Shown: in pieces, positions 33,186-41,435 of the stretch
Position numbering within the stretch: the stretch's first letter is position 1
Layout of the letters: every line of letters starts with the position of its first letter
Origin: Paenibacillus sp. HB172176
GTDB taxonomy: Bacteria > Bacillota > Bacilli > Paenibacillales > Paenibacillaceae
Assembly: GCF_011947265.1 (NCBI RefSeq)
Contig: NZ_JAATHD010000019.1
Coordinates: 62,001 to 126,000 of the forward strand
Length of the DNA: 64,000 nucleotides
Direction: 5' to 3'
The notes under the pieces: generated by a model
What the model saw: only the letters and a program-made list of their open reading frames with translations
Database searches by the model: none
What the model was told of the DNA's origin: nothing
Position numbers and translations under genes: made by a program

Positions 33186-33236
33186 AAGCAAAAACCCACC
33201 GCTAAATAGGTTGACCGCCTACGGTGGGTTTTTGCT
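33186..33236. terminator. Bidirectional terminator after the sulfatase operon
   Basis: AGCAAAAACCCACCG pairs with CGGTGGGTTTTTGCT. It has A- and T-runs on both sides and lies between convergent genes. Confidence 0.9.
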
Positions 33237-33316
33237 GATTAAAGATCCAATTCAGTTCGCCATGGTGATCGACAGCCTTTCAGATCTTCAGAGTCTTTGC
33301 CGTTACCCGTGTAGTC

Positions 33317-33448
33317 TTAATCTCCGCCGCCCATTGCGAACGTATAGTGAGTGAGGACGTCATCCTGAAAGTAGAGTGTAAGAGAAGGGAAGATATCTTC
33401 CGTGAATATTCTAATCTGCTGCTCTCCCAACCTCAGTGAATTAAACAT
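33317..33448 (-). CDS. Small protein of unknown function (43 aa)
   Basis: A 43-residue protein, MFNSLRLGEQQIRIFTEDIF..., ending HYTFAMGGGD. Evidence for translation is an ideal AAGGAGG site just before the ATG at 33448 and coupling with the upstream gene: its start codon lies inside the last codons of the 96-residue frame (CATGTTTAA). No family is recognised. Alternating Phe/Ile and charged residues suggest a small beta-rich or membrane-peripheral protein. Confidence 0.55.
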   Translation of the reverse strand: MFNSLRLGEQQIRIFTEDIFPSLTLYFQDDVLTHYTFAMGGGD

Positions 33449-33731
33449 GATAAACCTCCTTACCATTGTCACGGTATGAGCTGTTCTGATTGTTGGAGGC
33501 ATGGCGGTCACGCTGAGTGCGATACTTTAGAAAGGTGTTGAAATGATCGTCTGCCCGGATATAAGGAGATTCGACGTCCATTTGGATAATGGGCGCTCCT
33601 GTTGAGTTCAAAGCATGCATTAACCCCAAGCTTCGAATGTCATAATGACGAATATAGAGGGCTGCCAGAAGCAGCATGAGTATGGGAATGCTAACCATCA
33701 CCGAATGAACGAGTTTCCAATCTTCCTTCAT
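33441..33731 (-). CDS. Small single-pass membrane protein of unknown function
   Basis: A 96-residue protein with one strong membrane helix at about residues 9-29 (VMVSIPILMLLLAALYI) and a hydrophilic C-terminal part rich in Asp, Arg, His and Asn (YRTQRDRHASNNQNSSY). A GGTGATG ribosome-like sequence precedes the ATG. Its stop overlaps the start of a second small gene that has a better ribosome site, so the two are probably made from one message. I do not recognise either protein. Confidence 0.55.
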   Translation of the reverse strand: MKEDWKLVHSVMVSIPILMLLLAALYIRHYDIRSLGLMHALNSTGAPIIQMDVESPYIRADDHFNTFLKYRTQRDRHASNNQNSSYRDNGKEVYHV

Positions 33732-33913
33732 GTCATCACCGCATCTTTCTTAATCCGGATGTGCATAGCATATAAATCATTAGACGCTGCGTAATTGGGA
33801 AAAGTTTCATGAAAACTGATACTTTTGGATATGGCTTGCTGTTTGTATATTAAATAGGCCTGGCAGCACACTAAGGTTACCCGCAAACGTTGGAGAGAAA
33901 GGGGCTAAAGCCA

Positions 33914-34939
33914 TTGGACCGCTTTGATCCGGATTTGGTTTTTTTCGAGCCGCAGGCTTTGGAATACCCGCTTGGCAAGCAATTATATGCGCATTTCGAG
34001 AAAGTCGGCACGCCCATCAAGATGACCACCTCGCATAATCGGGTCACAGGCATCCCCGGGGACACGGATGCGAAGAAATACCGCAATGCCAAGCGAACAC
34101 TGGTCGTGGGACTAAGGAAGACGATGGAGTTCGATACCTCGAAGCCTTCGGCGGAATACGCCATTCCGCTTGCGACAGGCTGCGCGGGCCATTGTCATTA
34201 TTGCTATCTGCAAACGACGCTCAGCAGCAAGCCCTATGTTCGCGTATATGTGAACCTGGATGAAATATTGGAGAGAGCCGCGTCCTATATCGAGGAGAGG
34301 AATCCGGAGGTTACGCGCTTTGAAGCGGCATGCACCGGCGATCCGGTTTCGTTCGAGCATTTGACGGGCGCATTGAAGCGCTACATTGAATATATGGGCG
34401 AGCAGCCGAACGGGAGACTGCGATTTGTGACCAAATTCAACAACATAGACTCGCTGCTCGATGCCAAGCATAATGGTCATACGCGAATTCGTTTCTCCAT
34501 CAACACCGCTTATGTCATACGGAATTTTGAGCCCGCCACTTCGGGCTTTGAAGAACGGATTGAAGCGGCTGGCAAGGTGGCGGAGGCGGGTTACCCGCTT
34601 GGATTTATTATAGCGCCGATTATTATTTATGAAGGCTGGCAAGACGATTACAAGGAGCTGATTATCCGTCTGCATGAGCGAATCGGACATCTGGTTATAC
34701 CTGAGCTCGAGTTCGAGCTAATCCAGCATCGCTTCACGAAGGTGGCCAAGAATACGATCGAGAAGCGTTATCCGAAGTCCAAGCTGGACATGAACGAGGA
34801 GAATCGGCAGATGAAATGGGGGCGCTACGGCAGATTCAAGTATGTCTATAAGAAGGATGATGCGGCTGAGATGCAGAAGATGTTGCGGGAGCTGATCGGT
34901 CATTATTTTCCGAGCGCGGAGGTCGCATATTTCGTGTAA
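33914..34939 (+). CDS. splB: Spore photoproduct lyase
   Basis: A radical-SAM enzyme that reverses the thymine dimer (spore photoproduct) formed in UV-irradiated spore DNA, acting during germination. The iron-sulfur motif is CAGHCHYC (C90, C94, C97), followed by the conserved YLQTTLSSKPYVRVYVN; C140 (in RFEAACTGD) is in the position of the known hydrogen-donor cysteine. The strongly conserved QALEYPLG, TTSHNRV and ELIQHRFTK blocks are present. The TTG at 33914, behind AAAGGGG, gives 341 residues and lines up with the start of the Bacillus protein; the frame extends upstream to a TTG at 33890. No splA is visible next to it. It marks the organism as an endospore former. Confidence 0.96.
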   Translation: MDRFDPDLVFFEPQALEYPLGKQLYAHFEKVGTPIKMTTSHNRVTGIPGDTDAKKYRNAKRTLVVGLRKTMEFDTSKPSAEYAIPLATGCAGHCHYCYLQTTLSSKPYVRVYVNLDEILERAASYIEERNPEVTRFEAACTGDPVSFEHLTGALKRYIEYMGEQPNGRLRFVTKFNNIDSLLDAKHNGHTRIRFSINTAYVIRNFEPATSGFEERIEAAGKVAEAGYPLGFIIAPIIIYEGWQDDYKELIIRLHERIGHLVIPELEFELIQHRFTKVAKNTIEKRYPKSKLDMNEENRQMKWGRYGRFKYVYKKDDAAEMQKMLRELIGHYFPSAEVAYFV

Positions 34940-34942
34940 AAT

Positions 34943-34983
34943 AGAGTACATGCTGTTCGAACGAGCGGCAGGTGCTCTTTTTT
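34943..34983 (+). terminator. Rho-independent terminator after splB
   Basis: AGAGTACATGC pairs with GCAGGTGCTCT (one G-U pair and one mismatch) and is followed by six Ts. Confidence 0.75.
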
Positions 34984-35069
34984 GCGGCGTTTAAGCAGGA
35001 AAAGGGACCCCTTAATTAGAAAATAAAGCGGAAAAAGAAGCTTATCATGGAGAAGAGGAGGAGTCGTTC

Positions 35070-35468
35070 ATGAAAACATTAGAGGAGCTTAAAGCATATT
35101 GCTTGCAGCATGCCGGAGCGAAAGAGGATTATCCGTTCGGCCATGAGCCGCTTGTGATGAAGGTTGGAGGCAAGATGTTCGCCATTATTAGCGAGTCGAG
35201 CGGATCAAACGAGTCCGGTGGGGCGAATCGCACGACAACAGAGTCCGCACACGCCTCCATCTCGCTCAAGTGCGAGCCGCATATGGCGGAGTTACTGCGT
35301 ATGCAATACGAAGCGGTCGCTCCGGGGTATCATCTGAACAAGAAGCATTGGAACACCGTCCAAGCTAATGGCAGCGTTCCGGATTCCGAGCTTCAGGAGA
35401 TGATAGACCATTCCTATGATCTCATAGTGAAGAGCTTGACGAAGAAGCAGCGGGCGGAGATGTTCTGA
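35070..35468 (+). CDS. MmcQ/YjbR-family protein
   Basis: A 132-residue protein with the YjbR (CyaY-like fold) pattern: N-terminal LKAYCLQHAGAKEDYPFGHE, then KVGGKMFAII, the ISLKCEP strand, YEAVAPGYHLNKKHWNTV and a C-terminal DHSYDLIVKSL helix. Family members may bind DNA; their role is unsettled. An insertion of about 20 residues (SSGSNESGGANRTTTESAHA) sits between the second and third strands and is not typical. The ATG follows a GAGGAGGAG run. Its 3' end overlaps that of the LysR gene on the other strand by 47 bases. Confidence 0.88.
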   Translation: MKTLEELKAYCLQHAGAKEDYPFGHEPLVMKVGGKMFAIISESSGSNESGGANRTTTESAHASISLKCEPHMAELLRMQYEAVAPGYHLNKKHWNTVQANGSVPDSELQEMIDHSYDLIVKSLTKKQRAEMF

Positions 35469-36345
35469 GCCCTTCCCTTGCCGTTTCGATGAAAGATAAT
35501 AGAATGGGCGAAAGCCACTTGTCTTTGTGCCACAGCATCTGTGTATACACATGCAAGTCTGGAATTTGCCATGGAAGAGCAACAAGCTCTCCGCGTTCCA
35601 CTTCGGCTTCCGTAACAATGTCGGGAAGAAAGGCGATGCCGATTCCTGATATGGCGCATTGTTTAAGGGCTTCCGCACTTTGAAACTCCAAATAGGTAAT
35701 ACTGTCAATGCCCTCTTTCTCAAATGAACGGTCAAACATGGTTCGATAGGGACAACCCTTTTCATTGGTCAGAAAAACTTCTCCGTGAAAATCTTCCAAC
35801 TGCAGCTTTGTTCGTTTTGCGAGCGGGTGGTCCGGAGCAGTGAACAAACGAAAAGTTTCTTCCAGCAACGGTTCCACGGTAAGAGCGCTCGACCGAACGG
35901 GCTCGTCCAACATATAGACGATATCCGAGGTTCCCTCGAAGAGGGATTGCTTGAGCTCTTGATTTGGAACAGAGCGGAAGATGAGACGAACGTTTGGATG
36001 CCGCGAACGAAACTGTTGAAAAACCGCTGGAAGCCGATAGGCGCAAATAACCTCATTGGCGCTTATCGTTAGTGTGCCGCTTAAATTTTCGGTGTCGTGA
36101 ACAACACTGTACGCTTCGTCCAATTTATCAAGAACGTCGCGGATATGAGTTAAGAAGCGTTTGCCCGCCGTTGTGAGGGCTAGCTGCTTGCCCAGGCGAT
36201 CAAAGAGTCGAACGCCAAGCTCATCCTCCAATGCTTTTATTTGCATCGTGACGTTGGAGGGGACGTAGTTCAGCGCTTCCGCAGCCCGAGTGAAATTTAA
36301 GGTCGACGCAACTGTGCGGAATGTATTCAGTTGGCGCAATTCCAT
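35422..36345 (-). CDS. LysR-family transcriptional regulator
   Basis: A 307-residue regulator with the N-terminal LysR helix-turn-helix (MELRQLNTFRTVASTLNFTRAAEALNYVPSNVTMQIKALEDELG) and a C-terminal periplasmic-binding-like effector domain (about 90-295). It ends in an unusual Ser-rich tail (PPAASSSSSSL) whose codons lie antisense to the end of the YjbR gene. It is divergent from the MetX-like hydrolase gene, 131 bases between the two starts, the classic LysR layout, so that gene is the likely target. The effector is unknown. Confidence 0.92.
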   Translation of the reverse strand: MELRQLNTFRTVASTLNFTRAAEALNYVPSNVTMQIKALEDELGVRLFDRLGKQLALTTAGKRFLTHIRDVLDKLDEAYSVVHDTENLSGTLTISANEVICAYRLPAVFQQFRSRHPNVRLIFRSVPNQELKQSLFEGTSDIVYMLDEPVRSSALTVEPLLEETFRLFTAPDHPLAKRTKLQLEDFHGEVFLTNEKGCPYRTMFDRSFEKEGIDSITYLEFQSAEALKQCAISGIGIAFLPDIVTEAEVERGELVALPWQIPDLHVYTQMLWHKDKWLSPILLSFIETAREGLRTSPPAASSSSSSL

Positions 36346-36476
36346 GATACGATTCTCCTTGCACTATCAATATTTTTGAATGCTATTGTTAATTATATTC
36401 ACTTTTATTGAGAGTATCACAGATTTATACTAACAACAAGACATACATTTCACCTCAGGAGAGGAGCAAAAACAGG

Positions 36477-37496
36477 ATGGATTATAATATTTTTGATTTG
36501 GGTGACGTTACTTTGCAATCAGGTGTGACGTTGCCAAGCGCTTATCTTGCCTACAAGACCTATGGAAGGTTAAATGAACAGAAGGATAATGTTATCGTCT
36601 ATCCCACTGCTTTCGGCGACCAGCATGTTCAGAATGAATGGTTAATTGGAAGCGGCATGGCACTGGATCCGGAGCGCTATTTCATCATCGTTCCCAATCT
36701 GCTCGGCAACGGATTGTCTTCTTCTCCGAGCAACACGCCGCCGCCATTCGAGGGGGCTAAATTCCCTGAGGTAACCGTCTATGACAACATAGCATTCCAG
36801 CATCGGCTGGTGACCGAAAAATTCGGCATTCAAGAGATCGCTCTCGTTCTCGGATGGTCGCTGGGAGGCCTGCAAGCGTTCCAATGGGGGGCAAGCTATC
36901 CGGACATGGTGAAACGACTGGCATCATTCGCTGGAGCTGCCAAGACCTGGCCTCAAACCTATGTCGTTCTGGAGGGGTTGAAAGCTCCGCTTATGGCTGC
37001 AATCCATTTCGATTCGAGCCGGCTAGGCCAGCTGACTTCATCAGACATGCGCGCCGTTGGACGTGTCTATGCGGGGTGGGGCGTATCTCAGGCCTTTTAT
37101 AGTGAGGAGCTTTATAGAAGCCTGGGTATAGTCTCCCTGACGGATTTTATGACCGGCGTTTGGGAAGACAGCTTTACGAAGATGGATACTCATAATTTCC
37201 TTGCCATGTCCTGGACGGGCCAACATGCAGATATTAGCGCAAACCCCGTCTATAATGGAGATTTCGATAAGGCGCTCGAAAGCATTAAAGCGACAGCCTG
37301 CATCATGCCAGGGAGCACGGATCTCTTCTGCCCGGCGGCCAATAATGAATACGAGGCTAAGCTTATGCCGAATGCCGATTGCCACCCTATAGAATCGAAC
37401 TGGGGGCATTTTGCCGGTCGCGGAATCAACGGTCCCGATAATCAATATATTGATGGCCAATTGAAGTGCTTATTGGCTCGAAAACCAAGCGAATAA
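36477..37496 (+). CDS. Alpha/beta hydrolase, homoserine O-acetyltransferase-like
   Basis: A 339-residue protein of the MetX-like alpha/beta hydrolase family. It has the oxyanion-region block TAFGDQH, the nucleophile elbow GWSLGG with S128, the acid in PGSTDLFCP and the His in NWGHFAGRG. True MetX proteins begin with an LxSGxxL pattern; here LQSGVTLPSAYLAYKTYG is similar. The diagnostic MetX pattern around the substrate Arg is not evident, so it may be an esterase or another acyltransferase. The ATG at 36477 has GAGAGGAG upstream; an upstream in-frame extension to 36408 lacks one. It is probably controlled by the divergent LysR protein. Confidence 0.85.
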   Translation: MDYNIFDLGDVTLQSGVTLPSAYLAYKTYGRLNEQKDNVIVYPTAFGDQHVQNEWLIGSGMALDPERYFIIVPNLLGNGLSSSPSNTPPPFEGAKFPEVTVYDNIAFQHRLVTEKFGIQEIALVLGWSLGGLQAFQWGASYPDMVKRLASFAGAAKTWPQTYVVLEGLKAPLMAAIHFDSSRLGQLTSSDMRAVGRVYAGWGVSQAFYSEELYRSLGIVSLTDFMTGVWEDSFTKMDTHNFLAMSWTGQHADISANPVYNGDFDKALESIKATACIMPGSTDLFCPAANNEYEAKLMPNADCHPIESNWGHFAGRGINGPDNQYIDGQLKCLLARKPSE

Positions 37497-37519
37497 ATCG
37501 CTTGGTTTTTCTTTTTTTA
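37481..37519. terminator. Bidirectional terminator
   Basis: AAAACCAAGCG pairs with CGCTTGGTTTTT around AATAAAT, with a T-run, between two convergent genes. It overlaps the last codons of the hydrolase. Confidence 0.9.
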
Positions 37520-37532
37520 CGCAGGCAATCGG

Positions 37533-39038
37533 CTACTTCGCCCGCTTCGGCTCCTGCTTGATCGACTTGAACAAGGCGATGCCGATAAGCACCATAATGA
37601 CGGTGAACGGCAGCGCGGCGATCAGGGAAGCGGTCTGAAGGCCTTGCAAGCCGCTGCTGATCAGCAGCACGGCGGCGATGGCGGCCATGAGCGTGCCCCA
37701 GACGATCTTGATGTAGAACGGAGGCTCCAGGCTTCCGTTCGTCGTCATCATGCCGAGCACGAACGTCGCCGAGTCGGCGGATGTGACCAGGAAAGTAATA
37801 ATGAGCAGAATGGACAGGGCCGACATGATCTCCGTCATGGGGAAATGCTGCAAAGTCACGAACAAAGCGCTCGACACATCGTTCTGAACCGAGTCCGCGA
37901 TATGCTCGCCCGATTTCAGGTCGAGCTTCAGCGCGGAGCCCCCGAACACGGCCATCCAGATGACGGCGATCAGCGGCGGAATGAACAGCACCCCAGCCAC
38001 GAATTCCCGAATCGTCCTCCCCCTCGATACCCGCGCCACGAATGAACTCACAAACGGCGACCAGGCAATCGCCCATGCCCAGTAGAAGATGGTCCAGTCC
38101 CTCACCCATGTGCCGCCTTTGTATGGCGTCAGTCGCAGGCTTGTTTCAATGAAATGCTGAATATAGTCGCCGACTCCGAGCACAAGAGAATTCAGAATGA
38201 AAACGGTAGGCCCGAACGCGAAGATGAACACCATGAGCAGCAGCGCCAAGGAAAGATTGAGATTGCTGAGCCACTTGATGCCGCGATCCAGACCCGTTGT
38301 CGACGAGATGAGATAGAGCACGAGCAGCACAGCGATAATGATGAGCTGAACCCCGGTGCTGTTCGGGATGCCGTATTGATGGTTCAGGCCGCCGTTGATC
38401 TGCAGGATGCCCATGCCAAGCGAGGTGGCGACTCCCGTGATTGTGGCGATTACCGCCAGGATGTCAATGGGCGCTCGCAAATAAGACTTTCCCGATTGGC
38501 CGATCAGCGGATCCAACGTGGTCGAGATCAGACCGTTCTTATCCTTGCGGAATTGAAAATAAGCCAGAGCGAGTCCGACGATGGTGAACACCGACCACTG
38601 ACTGATCCCCCAATGAAAGAAAGCGTAACGCATCGCAAGCCTCGCCGCATCCGGCGTTAACGGCTCTACGCCTTTGATTGGCGGTGTGAAGAAATGGCTC
38701 ATCGGCTCCGCCACGCCCCAGAATACCAGCCCTACGCCGAATCCCGCGCTGAACAGCATCCCCACCCAAGTGAAGAAGGAATAACGCGGCCGATCCTCGT
38801 CCTTGCCGAGACGAATCTTGCCGTACTTGCTGAACGCGAGGAAGAGGCAGAACAGAATGATGAGAAACACGGCGAGCAGATAGAACCATCCGAACGCATA
38901 GGTTGTGAAATCGAACAGCCTTGTTGCCGATCTTGCCATCTGATTCGGAGCAGCGGCTCCCCATATGACAAACAACAAGAGCAGAATGGATGAGATCCAG
39001 AATACCGGGTTGTTCGCGTTTAGCTTAGACGATTTCAA
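37533..39038 (-). CDS. BCCT-family transporter (glycine betaine/choline/carnitine)
   Basis: A 501-residue, 12-helix secondary transporter for trimethylammonium compounds, used in osmoprotection. Visible family motifs are YSFFTWVGMLFSAGFGVGLVFWGVAEP in the third helix region, FFHWGISQWSVFTIVGLALAYF and YWAWAIAWSPFVSSFVARVSRGRTIREF, the signature helix with the Trp residues of the cation box. The C-terminal tail is short and basic, so the long osmosensing tail of BetP is absent. It starts at a TTG with GGAGG nine bases upstream. It stands alone; terminators bound it on the 3' side. Confidence 0.93.
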   Translation of the reverse strand: MKSSKLNANNPVFWISSILLLLFVIWGAAAPNQMARSATRLFDFTTYAFGWFYLLAVFLIILFCLFLAFSKYGKIRLGKDEDRPRYSFFTWVGMLFSAGFGVGLVFWGVAEPMSHFFTPPIKGVEPLTPDAARLAMRYAFFHWGISQWSVFTIVGLALAYFQFRKDKNGLISTTLDPLIGQSGKSYLRAPIDILAVIATITGVATSLGMGILQINGGLNHQYGIPNSTGVQLIIIAVLLVLYLISSTTGLDRGIKWLSNLNLSLALLLMVFIFAFGPTVFILNSLVLGVGDYIQHFIETSLRLTPYKGGTWVRDWTIFYWAWAIAWSPFVSSFVARVSRGRTIREFVAGVLFIPPLIAVIWMAVFGGSALKLDLKSGEHIADSVQNDVSSALFVTLQHFPMTEIMSALSILLIITFLVTSADSATFVLGMMTTNGSLEPPFYIKIVWGTLMAAIAAVLLISSGLQGLQTASLIAALPFTVIMVLIGIALFKSIKQEPKRAK

Positions 39039-39215
39039 TTAAGCCAGCCTCCAAAAGGATGATCGGCGCCTACGTCCCGCGACCGATGCGGAAGACGCCG
39101 ATGATCATCATAATGGGTTTATTATGGGGGATTATCCAGCGGGTTATTCCGGATTTCGAAACGGAGGCTCCTTGTGCCCGTTGCGGCTGCGCGAATCTTG
39201 TATTCCTTTTTCGCA

Positions 39216-39244
39216 TTTACAACGTAACAATGTTATGTTACACT
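39216..39244 (+). promoter_or_regulatory. Promoter of yhbDEF with palindrome in the spacer
   Basis: TTTACA (39216-39221), 17 nt and TACACT (39239-39244). The spacer contains TAACA-A-TGTTA (39225-39235) and the outer pair GTAAC/GTTAC (39224-39228 and 39237-39241). A palindrome between -35 and -10 is the usual place for a MerR-type operator, and the first gene encodes a MerR-like protein. Confidence 0.65.
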
Positions 39245-39266
39245 GTCGCTAACAGGAGGTGCGGCA

Positions 39267-39899
39267 GTGGAAGAAGAACTCATTTCGAAGAAGGATCTGC
39301 TGGAGCTGACCGGCATTTCGTACGGGCAGCTTTATCGCTGGAAACGAAAGAACCTTATTCCGGAGGAATGGTTTGTACGGAAATCAGCGTTTACGGGGCA
39401 GGAGACCTATTTTCCGAAGGGCAAGATCCTGGCCAGGATGGATAAAATTTTAAATATGAAGGATGAGTTATCCTTGGACGCGCTTGCGGATATGTTCTCG
39501 CCCATGTCGTCCCAGCTGATGATGAGTCGAACGGATTTACTGAAACAAAACATTGTTTCGATGAATGTGCTGGACTATGCTTCACCTTGCATGGGCAATC
39601 CATCCGTCTTCAGCTTTGACAGGGTGCTTTATCTGTATCTTTTCGAACGTTGCCTGCGGACTGGAGAGCTTAGTCTGGATGAAGGCAAAGGGATGCTGCA
39701 GCTTCTTGAAGAGCATTATAGCAAGTTTGCCGGGAAGAACGCCGATGTGGCTTTTGCCCGCAAGATGGGGGTGCCCTTCTTCCTGCTCGTTCCGTCGGGG
39801 ACGGAGCTGTTCATGGAACAAGGCGCGAAGCTGGTCTTCCGCATGGCGATCCCAAGCGTAGTTGAAGAGTTGAAGAGCAAGCTGGTTTTACCAGGATGA
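39267..39899 (+). CDS. yhbD: YhbD-like protein with MerR-type HTH
   Basis: A 210-residue protein very like Bacillus YhbD: N-terminal MerR-type helix-turn-helix (SKKDLLELTGISYGQLYRWKRKNLIPEEWF, then TGQETYFPKGKIL), a linker and a C-terminal region of unknown function. It may bind DNA and control the bactofilin genes behind it; that is inference from the domain and the operator-like palindrome in its promoter. It starts at a GTG, six bases after AGGAGGTG. The stop is 26 bases before the yhbE start. Confidence 0.9.
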   Translation: MEEELISKKDLLELTGISYGQLYRWKRKNLIPEEWFVRKSAFTGQETYFPKGKILARMDKILNMKDELSLDALADMFSPMSSQLMMSRTDLLKQNIVSMNVLDYASPCMGNPSVFSFDRVLYLYLFERCLRTGELSLDEGKGMLQLLEEHYSKFAGKNADVAFARKMGVPFFLLVPSGTELFMEQGAKLVFRMAIPSVVEELKSKLVLPG

Positions 39900-39925
39900 A
39901 GGTTGGAGAAAGGCGGGAGGCTGCT

Positions 39926-40603
39926 ATGGAATCATCGGCATTGCGGAATATGAGCATTACAGGAATCGGCTCGTCGAACGGCGGCTCATTTAGTCAAGCA
40001 AGCATAGATGGCATTTGCAAAATAACGGGAGATCTTGAATGCGAGAAGTTCAGCATGAAAGGCAAGGTTGATGTACGAGGCAGCTTGCAATCGAAGCGTA
40101 TGGATATGAATGGGATCCTGCATGTGGAGGGAGCGCTGTCAGGCGACCGCATTCAGATGAACGGGAAGCTTGAGGTAGATCGCATTATGACAGGCGAAAC
40201 CATTCTAATGAACGGAGAGCTCAAGATTCATGGGAATTGCGAAGCGGAGAGCCTCGAAGCGCGAGGCAATCTGAAATTGCAAGAGTTGAATGCAGAGCGG
40301 ATCAAATTATCGCTGCAAGGAAGCTGCAATATGGATGCAATCGGAGGCGAATCGATTCGAATCAGGAGATCCGAAGTGACGGACAAAGGAAAATGGCTGC
40401 GCATATTCGGCATTCCCGCGGGGGGCGAGCTGTCCGTGAAGGAAGTAGAGGGCGATGTGATCGATCTCGAATATACGAAAGCGGACATCGTTCGCGGCGG
40501 AGAGGTTCGTATCGGACCGGGCTGCAAAATAGGTTTGGTGGAATACAAGAGCAAGCTGGATGTGGACAAACGGGCAAAGGTCGAACAAAGCGTGCAGCTA
40601 TAG
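39926..40603 (+). CDS. yhbE: Bactofilin-like polymer-forming protein
   Basis: A 225-residue polymer-forming cytoskeletal (bactofilin) protein. The middle consists of short beta-strand repeats of the bactofilin helix (ICKITGDLECEKFSMKGKV, then IQMNGKLEVDRI and LKIHGNCEAESLEARGNL), followed by a C-terminal part with EVEGDVIDLEYTKADIVRGG. Bacillus YhbE and YhbF are bactofilins linked to motility. The ATG at 39926 follows GGGAGG; an ATG at 39896 that overlaps the yhbD stop would add ten residues. It is paired with a second, similar bactofilin downstream. Confidence 0.88.
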   Translation: MESSALRNMSITGIGSSNGGSFSQASIDGICKITGDLECEKFSMKGKVDVRGSLQSKRMDMNGILHVEGALSGDRIQMNGKLEVDRIMTGETILMNGELKIHGNCEAESLEARGNLKLQELNAERIKLSLQGSCNMDAIGGESIRIRRSEVTDKGKWLRIFGIPAGGELSVKEVEGDVIDLEYTKADIVRGGEVRIGPGCKIGLVEYKSKLDVDKRAKVEQSVQL

Positions 40604-40684
40604 GGAAGAAGAGCGCTGCGGGGGTAATGGGCTGCAGCAACGAAATGCAAAAACGAAATCAATGGAGCAAGGAGGCGCATGCTG

Positions 40685-41422
40685 ATGATGACGGCTAGCG
40701 AGCCTATTTCGCAGGGGAACTTGAGAATTCTGGGAAGCTCTACGGCCAGCGGGGGGCGATATGAGAAGGCGACCATTACCGGCGAAGGCAGGATTCATGG
40801 CGACATGAGCTGCGAGCAGCTCAAGGTGATAGGAACCTTGCAGATGGAAGGAAATCTGCAAGCTGCTCACATGAAGATCGTCGGTACGGCTGAATTTGAC
40901 GGAAGCGTGCAGGCTGGAGAGATATCCGTTGCCGGCACGGCATTCGTAAAGGGGAATTCCGTTATTCGCACTGCAGAAGGCGGCGGCACGCTGGAAGTGG
41001 CAGGGAGCCTTCGCGGCGAGACGATGAAGCTGAAGGGTGAGCTGACCGTGAGAGGCGATTGCGAATATGAAAGGTTTGAGACAAAGGGTATCTTCCATAT
41101 TGGAGGGCTTCTGAGCGCGGATATTGTGGATGTGAGGATGTATCAGGATTGCGATGCAGAGGAGCTCGGCGGCGGGAGCATCACGGTGAAACGGGCTAGC
41201 GCGATGAATGTGTTCAACCTCTTCTTCAAGCCATCCCCCCATGCGATGTTTCATGCGGGAGCCGTTGAGGGCGACGAGATCTACCTGGAGTATACGAGAG
41301 CTCGGCTCGTAAGAGGCAAGCATGTAAGGATTGGTCCCGGCTGTGACATCGAACGCATTGAATACGCGACGAAGCTGGATGTGCATCGATCCTCTACAGT
41401 GAAAGAGAAGCTCAATAAATGA
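40685..41422 (+). CDS. yhbF: Second bactofilin-like protein
   Basis: A 245-residue bactofilin, paralogous to the upstream protein: ISQGNLRILGSSTASGGRY, strand repeats such as GRIHGDMSCEQLKVIGTL and MKIVGTAEFDGSVQAGEISV, and a C-terminal EGDEIYLEYTRARLVRGKHV that closely matches the other copy's EGDVIDLEYTKADIVRGG. It probably co-assembles with the first. ATG codons at 40679, 40685 and 40688 are in frame; 40685 lies nine bases from GGAGG and is preferred. It ends 13 bases before the MFS gene. Confidence 0.88.
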   Translation: MMTASEPISQGNLRILGSSTASGGRYEKATITGEGRIHGDMSCEQLKVIGTLQMEGNLQAAHMKIVGTAEFDGSVQAGEISVAGTAFVKGNSVIRTAEGGGTLEVAGSLRGETMKLKGELTVRGDCEYERFETKGIFHIGGLLSADIVDVRMYQDCDAEELGGGSITVKRASAMNVFNLFFKPSPHAMFHAGAVEGDEIYLEYTRARLVRGKHVRIGPGCDIERIEYATKLDVHRSSTVKEKLNK

Positions 41423-41435
41423 CGAGAGAGGACTA

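Noticed and set aside
39059-39266. Open frame upstream of yhbD (MIGAYVPRPMRK...)
   Set aside because: It runs through the yhbD promoter and into yhbD in another frame, and has no ribosome site or family features.
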